Assembly: GCA_964638895.1 (NCBI GenBank)
Contig: CAZWYY010000038.1
Coordinates: 1-40,356, forward strand
Origin: JAFGGG01 sp964638895
Lineage (GTDB): Bacteria > Spirochaetota > Spirochaetia > SZUA-6 > RPPD01
Reading direction: 5' to 3'
DNA length: 40,356 nucleotides
Shown piece by piece: positions 8,830 to 17,131 of this stretch. The notes beneath the pieces are model-generated. The model saw nothing but the letters and a program-made list of their open reading frames with translations. It did no database searches and was not told the origin of the DNA. The first letter of the stretch is position 1; each line of letters starts with the position of its first letter. The position numbers and the translations under genes were made by a program.

Positions 8830-9398
8830 GACCGGTCCATCCACTTGCTTACCAGCGGAACCTTTATTTCCTTCATTTTTTTAATCAATTCATCGGCGTC
8901 TTCCTCAAACACAACCATTTTTCTGTGTTCCTGCTTTATGAATCCTTCGGCCACCGCGTTATCCAAAAACTCCTCCAGCTTCTTATAGTAATTATTTATA
9001 GTAAAAAATCCCATTGGTTTACGGTGATACCCCAACTGCGCCCAGGTTAATAATTCAAATATCTCTTCAAGCGTCCCGTAACCCCCGGGCAGGGCGATAA
9101 ACGCGTCGGATAATTCAAACATCTTCTGTTTACGTTCATGTAACGTGTTCACGACAATTAATTGGGTCAGGTTGTTATGTTTCACCTTGTCCGCGATATC
9201 CCGCGGGATTACACCGATAATCTGCCCTTTATACCTGATCACGGTATTGGCCAGTACTCCCATCAAGCCGATATCCGCCCCGCCGTACACCACCCGGTAA
9301 TCATTGTACACCAGTGTTTTGGCCAATATGATTGTGTTCTCCACATACAAGCGGTTGTTTCCCGTATTGGAACCCAGATTGATACATATGGTTTTCAC
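8826..9398 (-). CDS. LOG-family protein (TIGR00730 type)
   Basis: A 190-residue Rossmann-like protein with the family signature PGGYGTLEE and the conserved GGADIGLMG loop. The family includes cytokinin-activating phosphoribohydrolases and AMP nucleosidase-like enzymes; in bacteria the physiological substrate is often unknown. I choose GTG 9398: it overlaps the upstream stop as GTGA and sits six bases behind GGGAGG. An ATG at 9404 lies directly against that site and is less likely. Coupled to the oxidoreductase downstream by ATGA. Confidence 0.88.
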   Translation of the reverse strand: MKTICINLGSNTGNNRLYVENTIILAKTLVYNDYRVVYGGADIGLMGVLANTVIRYKGQIIGVIPRDIADKVKHNNLTQLIVVNTLHERKQKMFELSDAFIALPGGYGTLEEIFELLTWAQLGYHRKPMGFFTINNYYKKLEEFLDNAVAEGFIKQEHRKMVVFEEDADELIKKMKEIKVPLVSKWMDRS

Positions 9399-9631
9399 TC
9401 CCATCCTCCCGCGGTTTTTTGTCCGATAATCCGCGTCACCTGCCTGTACAGGACAAAGGCCAACAGCAGACACAGCGGATTAATAACGGAATGAAACAGG
9501 AAAAACCTGTGCATCCCTATGCCAAATAGGGGAATATCCAGGTCGGGAAATCGGAAAAAAATGATAATCCCTGCCAGACTGAGGGCGACTGTTATGATAT
9601 GGTAGATGTTCTTTTGCATGACGTTATACAT
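9395..9631 (-). CDS. Small membrane protein, unknown
   Basis: About 78 residues with two hydrophobic segments (IITVALSLAGIIIFF and HSVINPLCLLLAFVLY) joined by a short loop, so probably a two-helix inner-membrane protein. I do not recognise the family. The start is uncertain: ATG 9631 and ATG 9619 are both possible. Its stop overlaps the GTG start of the LOG-type gene (GTGA), which shows it is translated as part of the operon. Confidence 0.6.
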   Translation of the reverse strand: MYNVMQKNIYHIITVALSLAGIIIFFRFPDLDIPLFGIGMHRFFLFHSVINPLCLLLAFVLYRQVTRIIGQKTAGGWE

Positions 9632-9659
9632 CCCGTCTACTTGCCGACGGCACACGTGA

Positions 9660-10064
9660 TTATTTATTTTTTCCCTGTCCCTCTTTTACCTCGTCTACAA
9701 ACAGCACGCGCGCGCCGATCTGGGTGCCGTCCACGGAAAAGGTAAGTATATAGGTTCCTGGCTGGGGGAAAACAACGCCCAAAATAGCCGGAGTAAGCTC
9801 AACCACATCGTTCCGGCCCCTTACATCGAACTGCCCGTTTAAGGGCATGATCACCTGGTTCGTTTCTTCACGCACAAGGGTCAGGGCAAACTCATGTTTT
9901 CCCTCCAGGTTGGTAACGGCCGCGTATATGGCCCAGTGCGGGAAGGTGATGGGAAACTTTTTGGAATAAAACCTGTTGAAGGTACCGATTATGCCCCGTT
10001 TGCCGTTATTTTCTATTATAATCTTGTCCGCGAACAGTAGACCCACCAAAACCGGTTCACTCAT
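9660..10064 (-). CDS. Conserved hypothetical beta-rich protein
   Basis: A 134-residue soluble protein beginning with LVGLLFADKIIIENNGKRGIIG and containing alternating beta-type segments up to YILTFSVDGTQIG. It resembles small DUF6941-like proteins, but I am not certain of the family and give no function. It is the first gene of the minus-strand run toward 8260. A promoter with a 17-bp spacer ends ten bases before the ATG, and no ribosome binding site is seen, so the transcript is probably near-leaderless. Confidence 0.7.
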   Translation of the reverse strand: MSEPVLVGLLFADKIIIENNGKRGIIGTFNRFYSKKFPITFPHWAIYAAVTNLEGKHEFALTLVREETNQVIMPLNGQFDVRGRNDVVELTPAILGVVFPQPGTYILTFSVDGTQIGARVLFVDEVKEGQGKNK

Positions 10065-10074
10065 ATTGGAACAT

Positions 10075-10103
10075 ACTATAACAAAGAAGGCGGATAATTA
10101 CAA
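10075..10103 (-). promoter_or_regulatory. Promoter of the gene starting at 10064
   Basis: On the minus strand, -35 TTGTAA (10103-10098), a 17-bp spacer and -10 TATAGT (10080-10075). Ten bases separate the -10 box from the ATG. Confidence 0.65.
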
Positions 10104-10612
10104 TTTGTTTTTAATAATCCACTCATTGGCGCGCCGTTTGTTCATTGACCCGGTATCCACCGCGATCCCCTTACTTTGGGCCAGTTCCCTTATCATGGCA
10201 AGCTGGGTTTTTATGCTTTTTCAAGAGGGCCTCTATATTCGATGGGTTGTTGTAGGCATTGGCGTGGGAAAAGATAAAGATGGTGTCTTTAGTTGTTCTT
10301 TACCGTCTCCAGGCAGCTTTTGTCATGCACGTCGAAACCCGCAAAAAACGGATAGAACCGTTCCGGGTACGCGGTATACGCCTCCCAGGCCATGCGGTCT
10401 GTTTCAACGGCCCGTGGTTCGGAAATGGCGCCGAACAATACTATTTTATCGATATGATATTTATTCCACACCGATAAAGACTGCTTATACTTGTACGAAT
10501 CATGGTTGTGAACGTCGATTACCGTCAAATTCTTATACCCGCGCGCCTGTGTGGTTGTATCTCCGCACGCTATAATAAAGAACAACACCAGCGCATATGC
10601 CATCGTCCTCAT
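10101..10612 (-). pseudogene. Decayed amidohydrolase-type lipoprotein gene
   Basis: The first 107 codons (10612-10289) read as a lipoprotein-like leader (LFFIIACG) followed by an amidohydrolase start, VIDVHNHD, whose two histidines are the usual metal ligands. A stop then follows. Reading continues in a second frame (about 10290-10215, TKDTIFIFSHANAYNNPSNI) and then in a third (about 10218-10101, AMIRELAQSKGIAVDTG). At about 170 codons the sum is far shorter than a normal TIM-barrel amidohydrolase, so two frameshifts and probably an internal deletion are present. The role of the last segment is not recognised. Confidence 0.65.
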
Positions 10613-10624
10613 TTCCGTCTCCCC

Positions 10625-11380
10625 CTATGGTTTTCGTACCACCAAAAAAAACCTATGCTCCCTGGTAAAAAAGCCGTTATCTTGAACTATCTTTTCATGC
10701 AGCCTTTTAAGGCCCTCCCTGTTCTTTTCGATATCAAAATCCGCTATCTGCCACTGAATCACCCGGAGGTAATATATTACGGCGCCGATATCCCTGAATA
10801 CCGTGCGGGGAAAAAACTCCCGGGCCCGGAGCGGTTGGATCCCATGCTTTTTAAACCTGCCGACCGCTTCTTGCAGGTCCCACTCCTGACGATCACGGCC
10901 CTTATCACCAAAAAAATGGTTTAACTCGATGTTGTTCTGCGCACCTACCTGCTGGGTGATAAACACGCCATGCTTTTGCATTACACGCAGCAGCTCACTC
11001 ACTCTGAATGATCCGTGACGGTTTATTATCAAATCAAAGGTCCCGTCCGCAAAGGGCAACTTTCCCTGGGAATCACACTCCACCACCTGTACTCCCAGGG
11101 ATCCTAGTCGCTTCCCGGCCACGGCCACATTCGGAGCATAGTTCTCGGTGGCATATACTTTGTCAGGCAATGATTTAAAGCTTGACAACAGCTCCCCGCC
11201 GCCGGTTTCCATATCCAGCAGGCTCTGGGATTGCCGAAGGTATCGCTCAACGGTTTTAGGATAATCCCACGGCAGCTCCTCGGCCGTGTAACGTCCTTCA
11301 AGAAAAGAGAAATCCCAGCCCTCAAGCGGCGCGTGGGCTGCCTGCTCATAATATTGCTCAAACGCGCTTTGATAATTCAT
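10625..11380 (-). CDS. Class I SAM-dependent methyltransferase-like protein
   Basis: A 251-residue protein with a methyltransferase fold: LLDMETGGGELLSSF in the place of motif I, VYATENYAPN after strand 2, and LPFADGTFDLIINRHGSF as motif IV. The glycine-rich loop METGGGE is the form seen in a subgroup often annotated as methyltransferase; the substrate is unknown. I start at ATG 11380, because an earlier TTG start would lie inside a TTGACA sequence. It diverges from the MCP gene with 114 bp between them. Confidence 0.8.
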   Translation of the reverse strand: MNYQSAFEQYYEQAAHAPLEGWDFSFLEGRYTAEELPWDYPKTVERYLRQSQSLLDMETGGGELLSSFKSLPDKVYATENYAPNVAVAGKRLGSLGVQVVECDSQGKLPFADGTFDLIINRHGSFRVSELLRVMQKHGVFITQQVGAQNNIELNHFFGDKGRDRQEWDLQEAVGRFKKHGIQPLRAREFFPRTVFRDIGAVIYYLRVIQWQIADFDIEKNREGLKRLHEKIVQDNGFFTREHRFFLVVRKP

Positions 11381-11449
11381 GGCTATAAAATTCCGAAAAA
11401 ATGGTGCTTGTGTCAAGTTACCTATATTAAATACCCGATATTTATATTA

Positions 11450-11478
11450 TTGTAAACAATAGGTTAATAGAGTATAAT
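11450..11478 (+). promoter_or_regulatory. Promoter of the MCP gene
   Basis: -35 TTGTAA (11450-11455), 17-bp spacer, -10 TATAAT (11473-11478). The ATG follows 16 bases later, giving a leader of about ten bases with only a weak AAAGGCG site. Confidence 0.75.
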
Positions 11479-11494
11479 CAAAAGGCGAATAATT

Positions 11495-13843
11495 ATGCGT
11501 CGGTTTAACGTCGACATTGTAAAAATAGCAATTCTCATCGATATTATCCTTGTCAGTGTCGCATTAATTTTATTCATGGTCCGGTTTGCGTTCCAGGTTC
11601 AATTCATTCCGCTTCAGCCTGCCGTCGCGGTGTGTTTATTGTTAATTATTTTCGCGCTCTGCTCCTCAGTCGCTGTTTATGTTCTTTTTCGTTCACAAAT
11701 ATCCGAACCGGTGAAAACCCTGGGCGACGTCCAGCACGCATTGATACATAACAACCTTAAGGATTTCAATATAGCGATTTCCGAGCTGGCCAGGGGGAAC
11801 CTTACCGTCAAACTGGAGCACATCACCGCGACATTCCCGAAGAACAGGACCGGCGGATATATCGGTACGCTTGCGCGGCAGTACCACGAGGTGGCGGCCG
11901 CGCTCACTGAATGCATCAACGATTTTAACAGCATCACCTCCGTGCCCTGCAGACGTATCTGTTACGTAGGCGCGGACAGCTTTTTAGAAGGCGAGATGTG
12001 CGGCGAGATACTGGGCGGATTATTAAACGGTGAAGGCAAGGTCGCCGTTTTAATGCATAGTTATTCCCGCTCGGCCCAAAATATCCGCAAAAAAGGATTT
12101 ACCAGCGCCCTGACCAACAAATATCCGTCAATCGAAATAGTCGAAACAATAGAAGAAAACGAAAGCCATGATAAAACCTATGCCTGTACAAAAGAGCTGG
12201 TAAAAAAATACCCCGATCTAAAGGGTATTTATATCACGGAAGGCACAACGCCCGCAATGGCCGCAAGGGCACTGGAAGAGTCGGGAAAGAAGGGAATCAT
12301 AAAAATTGTAGCCCATGATATTACCAGGGAGACAATCCGTTATATGAACCAGGGCCTTATTTCTGCAACCGTGTCCCAGAATCCTTATATGCAGGGGTAT
12401 AATCCACTCGTCTACCTTTATAACTACCTGGTAAAGAAGGAAACACCGGCTACGGCGCGCATACTGACCCATTTGGAAGAGGTAAACAGCGGAAATCTGC
12501 AAAAATATTGGGACCCTGTTTCCGGAGAAATTTTATCCGAAAGGGCTCGGCAGCTTCTGGTCAAACCTCTGGATAATATCAGGGAAGAACGATTTAAGAT
12601 CGCCATCATACTGCCCGATAAAAATGGTTTTTGGGAACCGGTTTATAAGGGCGCCCAGGAAGCGGCCGCCGAACTTCAGAAACATTCGACCGAAGTCAAG
12701 GTTATTGTTCCCGGGCAGGTGCAAGCGGGTGAGACAACTAAAAAAGTTTTTAAGAATATAATCGATGAACTGGTTTCTGACCAATACCGGGCCGTGGCCC
12801 TGCCCCTTTTCGATAAGGAGTTGATCCCCCATATCAATAGTCACGCTGAACAAGGTATTGCTTTCGCCACGTTAAATTCCGAACCGTTAAGTTTCCGGGG
12901 CATGTTTTCCAGCCTGCTTAACAATACACTGCACCTATCCAGGGCCAGCGAGGATATGGCCGCGGCCACAACCCAACTTGGATATGCCGCGGGTAAAATC
13001 AGCGAGACCATGAACCTGATAAATAACAGTGTCTCCAACCAGGTGGCACAGCTCGGTGAAACCGAACAGCAGATTAATCTGTTGCTTAATTATGTGGCCG
13101 ATGTAACGAAAAAATCCTCCCTCAGTTTCGACAGTGCGGATAAAACCCAGGCTTCGGCCAGAAAGGGAGCGGAGATCGTGGATAACAGCAACAAGGTCAT
13201 GGCCGACACATTGAAATCCACACGGATGGCCACCGAACAAATGAGCAGGCTGAGTGAAAACGCCCTCAGAATCCAGGATATTGTGAGTCTGATCAATGAT
13301 ATCGCCATGAGGACAAACCTGATCGCCATAAACGCCTCCATCCTGGCCGCAAGGGCCGGAAAACAAGGCAGGGAATTTACCGTTGTGGCCCAAGAAATCA
13401 TCAACCTAGCGGATAAATCCGCCCATAACAGTGAGGAGATCCAAACAACCGTCAATACGATTCTCGCAAATATCCGTGAAACCACACGCATGATCTCAGA
13501 GGGAATGGATGATATAGATAAAAGCTCTCAGCTTGCTCAGACCGCGCAAGAGATGCTGAACACCATCGTGGCGGCATCTACCGAAAATAAGGCCGGCATC
13601 ACGGACATTGTGGATGAAATCAACAAAATGAAATCCGCGTCCGAGTCCGTACACTCGGCCATGGCCATATTGGATCGTATCAATAAAAAAAATACCGAAG
13701 CTATTGCCGAGGTCACCACCTCGATCCGCGAAATCAGCAACCAGGTAGGGGAAGACAGCAAGGTCGCCCAGACGTTAAACCAGATAGCGCGTTCACAAAA
13801 TGACCTCCTGGCCCAGTTCTTCTTCAATGAAAAAGCGGAGTAA
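11495..13843 (+). CDS. MCP with cytoplasmic, lobe-swapped sugar-binding domain
   Basis: A 782-residue chemoreceptor-like protein. Two membrane helices lie at about 9-33 and 40-66 with almost no loop between them. A HAMP-like stretch (about 68-108) follows, then a periplasmic-binding-like sensor (151-463), then an MCP signalling domain (about 475-775). The sensor starts with the C-terminal lobe (VGADSFLEGEMCGE) and ends with the N-terminal lobe (FKIAIILPDKNGFW), the reverse of LacI proteins. Both helices precede the sensor, so it should face the cytoplasm. The hairpin tip has SILAARAGK where most MCPs have AIEAARAGE. It probably senses an internal sugar; no CheA or CheW is nearby. Confidence 0.9.
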   Translation: MRRFNVDIVKIAILIDIILVSVALILFMVRFAFQVQFIPLQPAVAVCLLLIIFALCSSVAVYVLFRSQISEPVKTLGDVQHALIHNNLKDFNIAISELARGNLTVKLEHITATFPKNRTGGYIGTLARQYHEVAAALTECINDFNSITSVPCRRICYVGADSFLEGEMCGEILGGLLNGEGKVAVLMHSYSRSAQNIRKKGFTSALTNKYPSIEIVETIEENESHDKTYACTKELVKKYPDLKGIYITEGTTPAMAARALEESGKKGIIKIVAHDITRETIRYMNQGLISATVSQNPYMQGYNPLVYLYNYLVKKETPATARILTHLEEVNSGNLQKYWDPVSGEILSERARQLLVKPLDNIREERFKIAIILPDKNGFWEPVYKGAQEAAAELQKHSTEVKVIVPGQVQAGETTKKVFKNIIDELVSDQYRAVALPLFDKELIPHINSHAEQGIAFATLNSEPLSFRGMFSSLLNNTLHLSRASEDMAAATTQLGYAAGKISETMNLINNSVSNQVAQLGETEQQINLLLNYVADVTKKSSLSFDSADKTQASARKGAEIVDNSNKVMADTLKSTRMATEQMSRLSENALRIQDIVSLINDIAMRTNLIAINASILAARAGKQGREFTVVAQEIINLADKSAHNSEEIQTTVNTILANIRETTRMISEGMDDIDKSSQLAQTAQEMLNTIVAASTENKAGITDIVDEINKMKSASESVHSAMAILDRINKKNTEAIAEVTTSIREISNQVGEDSKVAQTLNQIARSQNDLLAQFFFNEKAE

Positions 13844-13850
13844 TTTTATA

Positions 13851-14900
13851 ATGAAATCCGTAAAACTTCTCGCCATACATGAATTACGGATACTCAATGT
13901 ACCGCCTCCGGCGGGGCCCAAGAAACATGAGGTCCTGATTAAGGTTGGTGTGGTGGGAATCTGCGGATCCGACATTCATTACTATAAAATGGGAAGAATC
14001 GGTTCACAGGTTATCGAATTTCCTTTTACAGTGGGACACGAAACGGCCGGAACAATCATGGAGGTAGGATCGCGTGTTAAAAATCTGCACCCGGGCCGGC
14101 GGATCGCCGTGGATCCCCTTGTTGCCTGTCATACCTGCTCGCAGTGTAAAGCGGGCAGGTACAACACCTGCCTGAACCAAAAATTTCTGGGCTGCCCCGG
14201 ACAGATGGAGGGGGCTCTTTCCGAATACATCGTGTTGCCGGAGGACTGTTGTTACCCTCTTCCGGACAATGTCTCGCTTGAGGAGGGTGTACTCTGCGAG
14301 CCGCTGGCCATCGGATTTTATGCCGCGTTGCAAGCTGGGGAGCTTAAACCAGCGGGTCTTAAAGGAAAAGCGGTGGGTATCCTGGGCAGCGGCCCCATAG
14401 GATTAAGCGTCATGCTTGCCTGCAGGCAAAATTTGGCCGCCGATGTATATATGACGGATATCCTCGATTACCGCTGTGACCTGGCCCGCAAAAACGGCGC
14501 CTCATGGGCGGGAAACCCGCTGCGGGAAGATATCGCGGCAATAATCACCCGGCGGGAGCCGTCTTTTCTTGACATCGTGTTTGAGTGCTGCGGCAAACAG
14601 GAAGCGCTTGACCTGGCTTTGTCGCTGACTAAGCCCGGCGGTAAAATAATGATTGTAGGAATCCCCGAATCAAACTCGTATTGTTTTCAGGCCGACACCG
14701 CGCGCCGCAGGGAAATTACCCTGCAAAACGTGCGCCGCCAGAACCAATGCACAAAACTTACCATAGACCTTGTGGCCTCCGGCGAGGTAGCTCCCCTTTT
14801 TATGGCGACCCACCATTTCCCTCTGGCCGAAGTAACAAAAGCCTTTACGCTGGCTGAAGATTACGGGGACGGCGTGATCAAGGCCATGGTCCATTTCTGA
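13851..14900 (+). CDS. Zinc-dependent polyol dehydrogenase (sorbitol/xylitol type)
   Basis: A 349-residue medium-chain dehydrogenase. The catalytic zinc site is given by GICGSDIHYY and GHE, the structural zinc by the four cysteines in CHTCSQCKAGRYNTC, and the NAD-binding loop by GILGSGPIG. It should oxidise a polyol to a ketose or the reverse in the cytoplasm. ATG 13851 starts eight bases after the MCP stop, so both are probably cotranscribed. Position beside the arabinose genes suggests a pentitol such as arabinitol or xylitol, but this is inference. Confidence 0.88.
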   Translation: MKSVKLLAIHELRILNVPPPAGPKKHEVLIKVGVVGICGSDIHYYKMGRIGSQVIEFPFTVGHETAGTIMEVGSRVKNLHPGRRIAVDPLVACHTCSQCKAGRYNTCLNQKFLGCPGQMEGALSEYIVLPEDCCYPLPDNVSLEEGVLCEPLAIGFYAALQAGELKPAGLKGKAVGILGSGPIGLSVMLACRQNLAADVYMTDILDYRCDLARKNGASWAGNPLREDIAAIITRREPSFLDIVFECCGKQEALDLALSLTKPGGKIMIVGIPESNSYCFQADTARRREITLQNVRRQNQCTKLTIDLVASGEVAPLFMATHHFPLAEVTKAFTLAEDYGDGVIKAMVHF

Positions 14901-15017
14901 CCGTCAGCCGATTGTTACGATCTTCTTTCTGAAAGTTCAATGGGAGAGCAATCCCTACTCACGGCCACAATACCGGGCTTTATTTGCGCCATATTGTTCA
15001 TCTTTTACCTCCGCACT

Positions 15018-15719
15018 TTACAATCGGCTTTGTCCGTAATATGCGTCCGTCCCATGTTTGCGATTATAATGTTTCTTAATCAGGGTTTCTTTCAGCCTAT
15101 GGACATTATTATTTATTTGTTTTGTGAGATACGCCATTTTTGCCAGCTCCTCGAGTACCGTACTGTGGTACACGGCCTTTTCCGGGGTTGCTCCCCAGGT
15201 GAACGGCCCATGACAGGCGACAAGCACCATGGGTATCTCCTCGTAGGAAAGATCCTTGAAGGTCTCAACGATAAGCCTGCCGGTTTCGGTTTCGTAATCC
15301 CCCTCTATGGCCCTGTCACTCATGACATTCGTGCAGGGGATATCCGCCGCCAGATGATCGGCGTGGGTTGTACCCAGAATGGGAATGGGCAGCATGGCCT
15401 GGGCCCAGGCCACAGCGTAGGTGGAATGTGTGTGTACGATACCGCCGATTTTGGGGAAATGCCTGTATAACACAACGTGTGTTTTGGTATCGGACGACGG
15501 CTTGAAATCACCTTCCACAATCCTGTTTTCCAGGTCTATCACGACCATGTCGTCCGGTTTTAAATCGGAATAGGGTATGCCGCTTGGTTTGATGGCAAAG
15601 ACCCCCATTTCCTGATCAAAACAGCTTACGTTCCCAAAGGTGTAAAACACCAACCCTCTTTTGGGAAGCTCCATGTTGCATTCGAAAGCCTTACGTTTTA
15701 AATTTTTATAGATACTCAT
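15018..15719 (-). CDS. araD: L-ribulose-5-phosphate 4-epimerase
   Basis: A 233-residue class II aldolase-family enzyme that converts L-ribulose-5-phosphate into D-xylulose-5-phosphate. It has FGNVSCFD, the phosphate-binding KPSGIPY, the SSDTKTHVVLYR segment, the zinc histidines of HTHSTYAVAWAQ and the typical tail YYGQ. ATG 15719 follows AAGAGGT. It begins four bases after the araB stop and is the last gene of the arabinose group. Confidence 0.95.
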   Translation of the reverse strand: MSIYKNLKRKAFECNMELPKRGLVFYTFGNVSCFDQEMGVFAIKPSGIPYSDLKPDDMVVIDLENRIVEGDFKPSSDTKTHVVLYRHFPKIGGIVHTHSTYAVAWAQAMLPIPILGTTHADHLAADIPCTNVMSDRAIEGDYETETGRLIVETFKDLSYEEIPMVLVACHGPFTWGATPEKAVYHSTVLEELAKMAYLTKQINNNVHRLKETLIKKHYNRKHGTDAYYGQSRL

Positions 15720-15723
15720 CTTA

Positions 15724-17049
15724 TTACCTCTTGTGGGTCTGTTTCTCCACAAACATCCCCAACGCTGAATATTTTTGATATAACCTTTTATAAACCCGGG
15801 CAGAAGCGGCGGCCGTCAAGGCCTGGTCCGCGTCCGGGGTCCGCCTTCCGTTAAGCCAGTCCAGCGCCACAATTCCCGATTCGCCGGCTGGAATCTTTTC
15901 GGCCTGGGCGCTGAGCTCCGGGATGATTCTCCGCTGCAAATGAGGAAGCAGGTTTTGCTTTTGATTTTCATCAAGTATATTAGTTACGGGCCAGAGCAGG
16001 GTCTCCCTGAACCAGGCATAGATATCCCCGAACGCGCTCTGTCCGGCTTCCAGGCCCAGCATACCCGGCACTATGGATCCGTTTACCTGGCCGCAGAGGC
16101 CGGGTACAATCCTTTCCGCCGCAGCGTCATGAGGCATGATAAGCATATCGCAGGTTGAGGTGCCGATGACCTTGCTCAAGATATACGGTTTTATCTCACC
16201 GCCCACCGCGCCCATATGCGCATCAAATGTGCCCACACCCACGGCCACGCCGGTGTGTAATCCCAGGCGCTGCGCCCATTCGTCGGCAAGGTTACCCACC
16301 TTTATATCGCTTGTGTAAGTTTCCGTGTATAATCTCCGCCGCAACCCCTCCAACAACGGGTCCAGGCTGTGCAAAAACTCATCCGACGGCAGGCCTTGAA
16401 AAGACTCATGCCACATGGCTTTATGCCCGGCCGCGCAGCGGCTGCGCTTTATGGCCAGGGGATTTGTATTTCCACAGAGCAGGCCGGGCAGCCAATCACA
16501 ATGCTCAACCCATGAAAAAGCCCGTTTTGCGACCTCTTTGTCCTCACGCAACACATGCAGAAGCTTTGCCCAAAACCATTCCGATGAATATATGCCTCCC
16601 ACATATTTTGTGTAATCAGGTTCTTCCCATGTCCGCGCCGACTCATTTATCTCCCGCGCCTCCTTCAGCGCCGTGTGGTCTTTCCAGAGAATAAACATGG
16701 CATTGGGATTTTCCTCCAGGCCCGGTAACAGTGAAAGCGGGATTCCGTTTTCATCAACGGCTACCGGTGTAGAACCCGTCGTGTCTATGGATATGCCCTG
16801 AATCTTTCGCGCAATGTCTCCTCCTGCCCGGGCCAGCGCGTCCTTTACCGTAAACTCCAACCCCTCGATATAATCCAGCGGGTGCTGACGAAACCGGTTT
16901 GCCGCAGGATCGCAATACATGCCGTCCGCCCAACGCTTATACCCCCAAACGCTTCCCGCGATTTCCCTGCCGCCGGCGGTGTCGACAATCAGCGCACGCA
17001 CGGAATCCGTTCCGTAATCAACGCCAATTACATACTTTTCACCTTGCAT
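15724..17049 (-). CDS. araB: L-ribulokinase with a large internal deletion
   Basis: A 441-residue FGGY-family kinase that would phosphorylate L-ribulose. The N-terminal domain is intact (VIGVDYGTDSVRALIVDT, ISIDTTGSTP) and the second domain starts normally (GTFDAHMGAVGG, ALDWLNGRRTPDADQAL). Near 15808 it then jumps straight to the usual C-terminal end (RVYKRLYQKYSALG). Family members have about 550 residues; roughly 110 residues with the glycine-rich ATP-binding part of the FGGY C-domain are missing, in frame. It may be inactive, or the deletion may be an assembly error. ATG 17049 follows AAAGGAG; an operator lies just upstream. Confidence 0.88.
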   Translation of the reverse strand: MQGEKYVIGVDYGTDSVRALIVDTAGGREIAGSVWGYKRWADGMYCDPAANRFRQHPLDYIEGLEFTVKDALARAGGDIARKIQGISIDTTGSTPVAVDENGIPLSLLPGLEENPNAMFILWKDHTALKEAREINESARTWEEPDYTKYVGGIYSSEWFWAKLLHVLREDKEVAKRAFSWVEHCDWLPGLLCGNTNPLAIKRSRCAAGHKAMWHESFQGLPSDEFLHSLDPLLEGLRRRLYTETYTSDIKVGNLADEWAQRLGLHTGVAVGVGTFDAHMGAVGGEIKPYILSKVIGTSTCDMLIMPHDAAAERIVPGLCGQVNGSIVPGMLGLEAGQSAFGDIYAWFRETLLWPVTNILDENQKQNLLPHLQRRIIPELSAQAEKIPAGESGIVALDWLNGRRTPDADQALTAAASARVYKRLYQKYSALGMFVEKQTHKR

Positions 17050-17065
17050 TTGCGCTCCTTTATGC

Positions 17066-17081
17066 GTGTTAACGTTAACGC
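17066..17081. promoter_or_regulatory. Arabinose operator upstream of araB
   Basis: GTGTTAACGTTAACGC lies 17 bases before the araB start and matches the palindrome GCGTTAACGTTAACGC at 15 of 16 positions. Related sites lie at 18211 and 18288. LacI-family binding is inferred from the symmetric central CG and the adjacent regulator gene. Confidence 0.75.
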
Positions 17082-17131
17082 GTCTATTCATAAATCACAA
17101 CCAGCGCACATACACCCCTTCAGTTACTCCT

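Noticed and set aside
10502..10924. A plus-strand open frame of 140 codons
   Set aside because: It is antisense to the decayed amidohydrolase and the methyltransferase and has no protein-like features.
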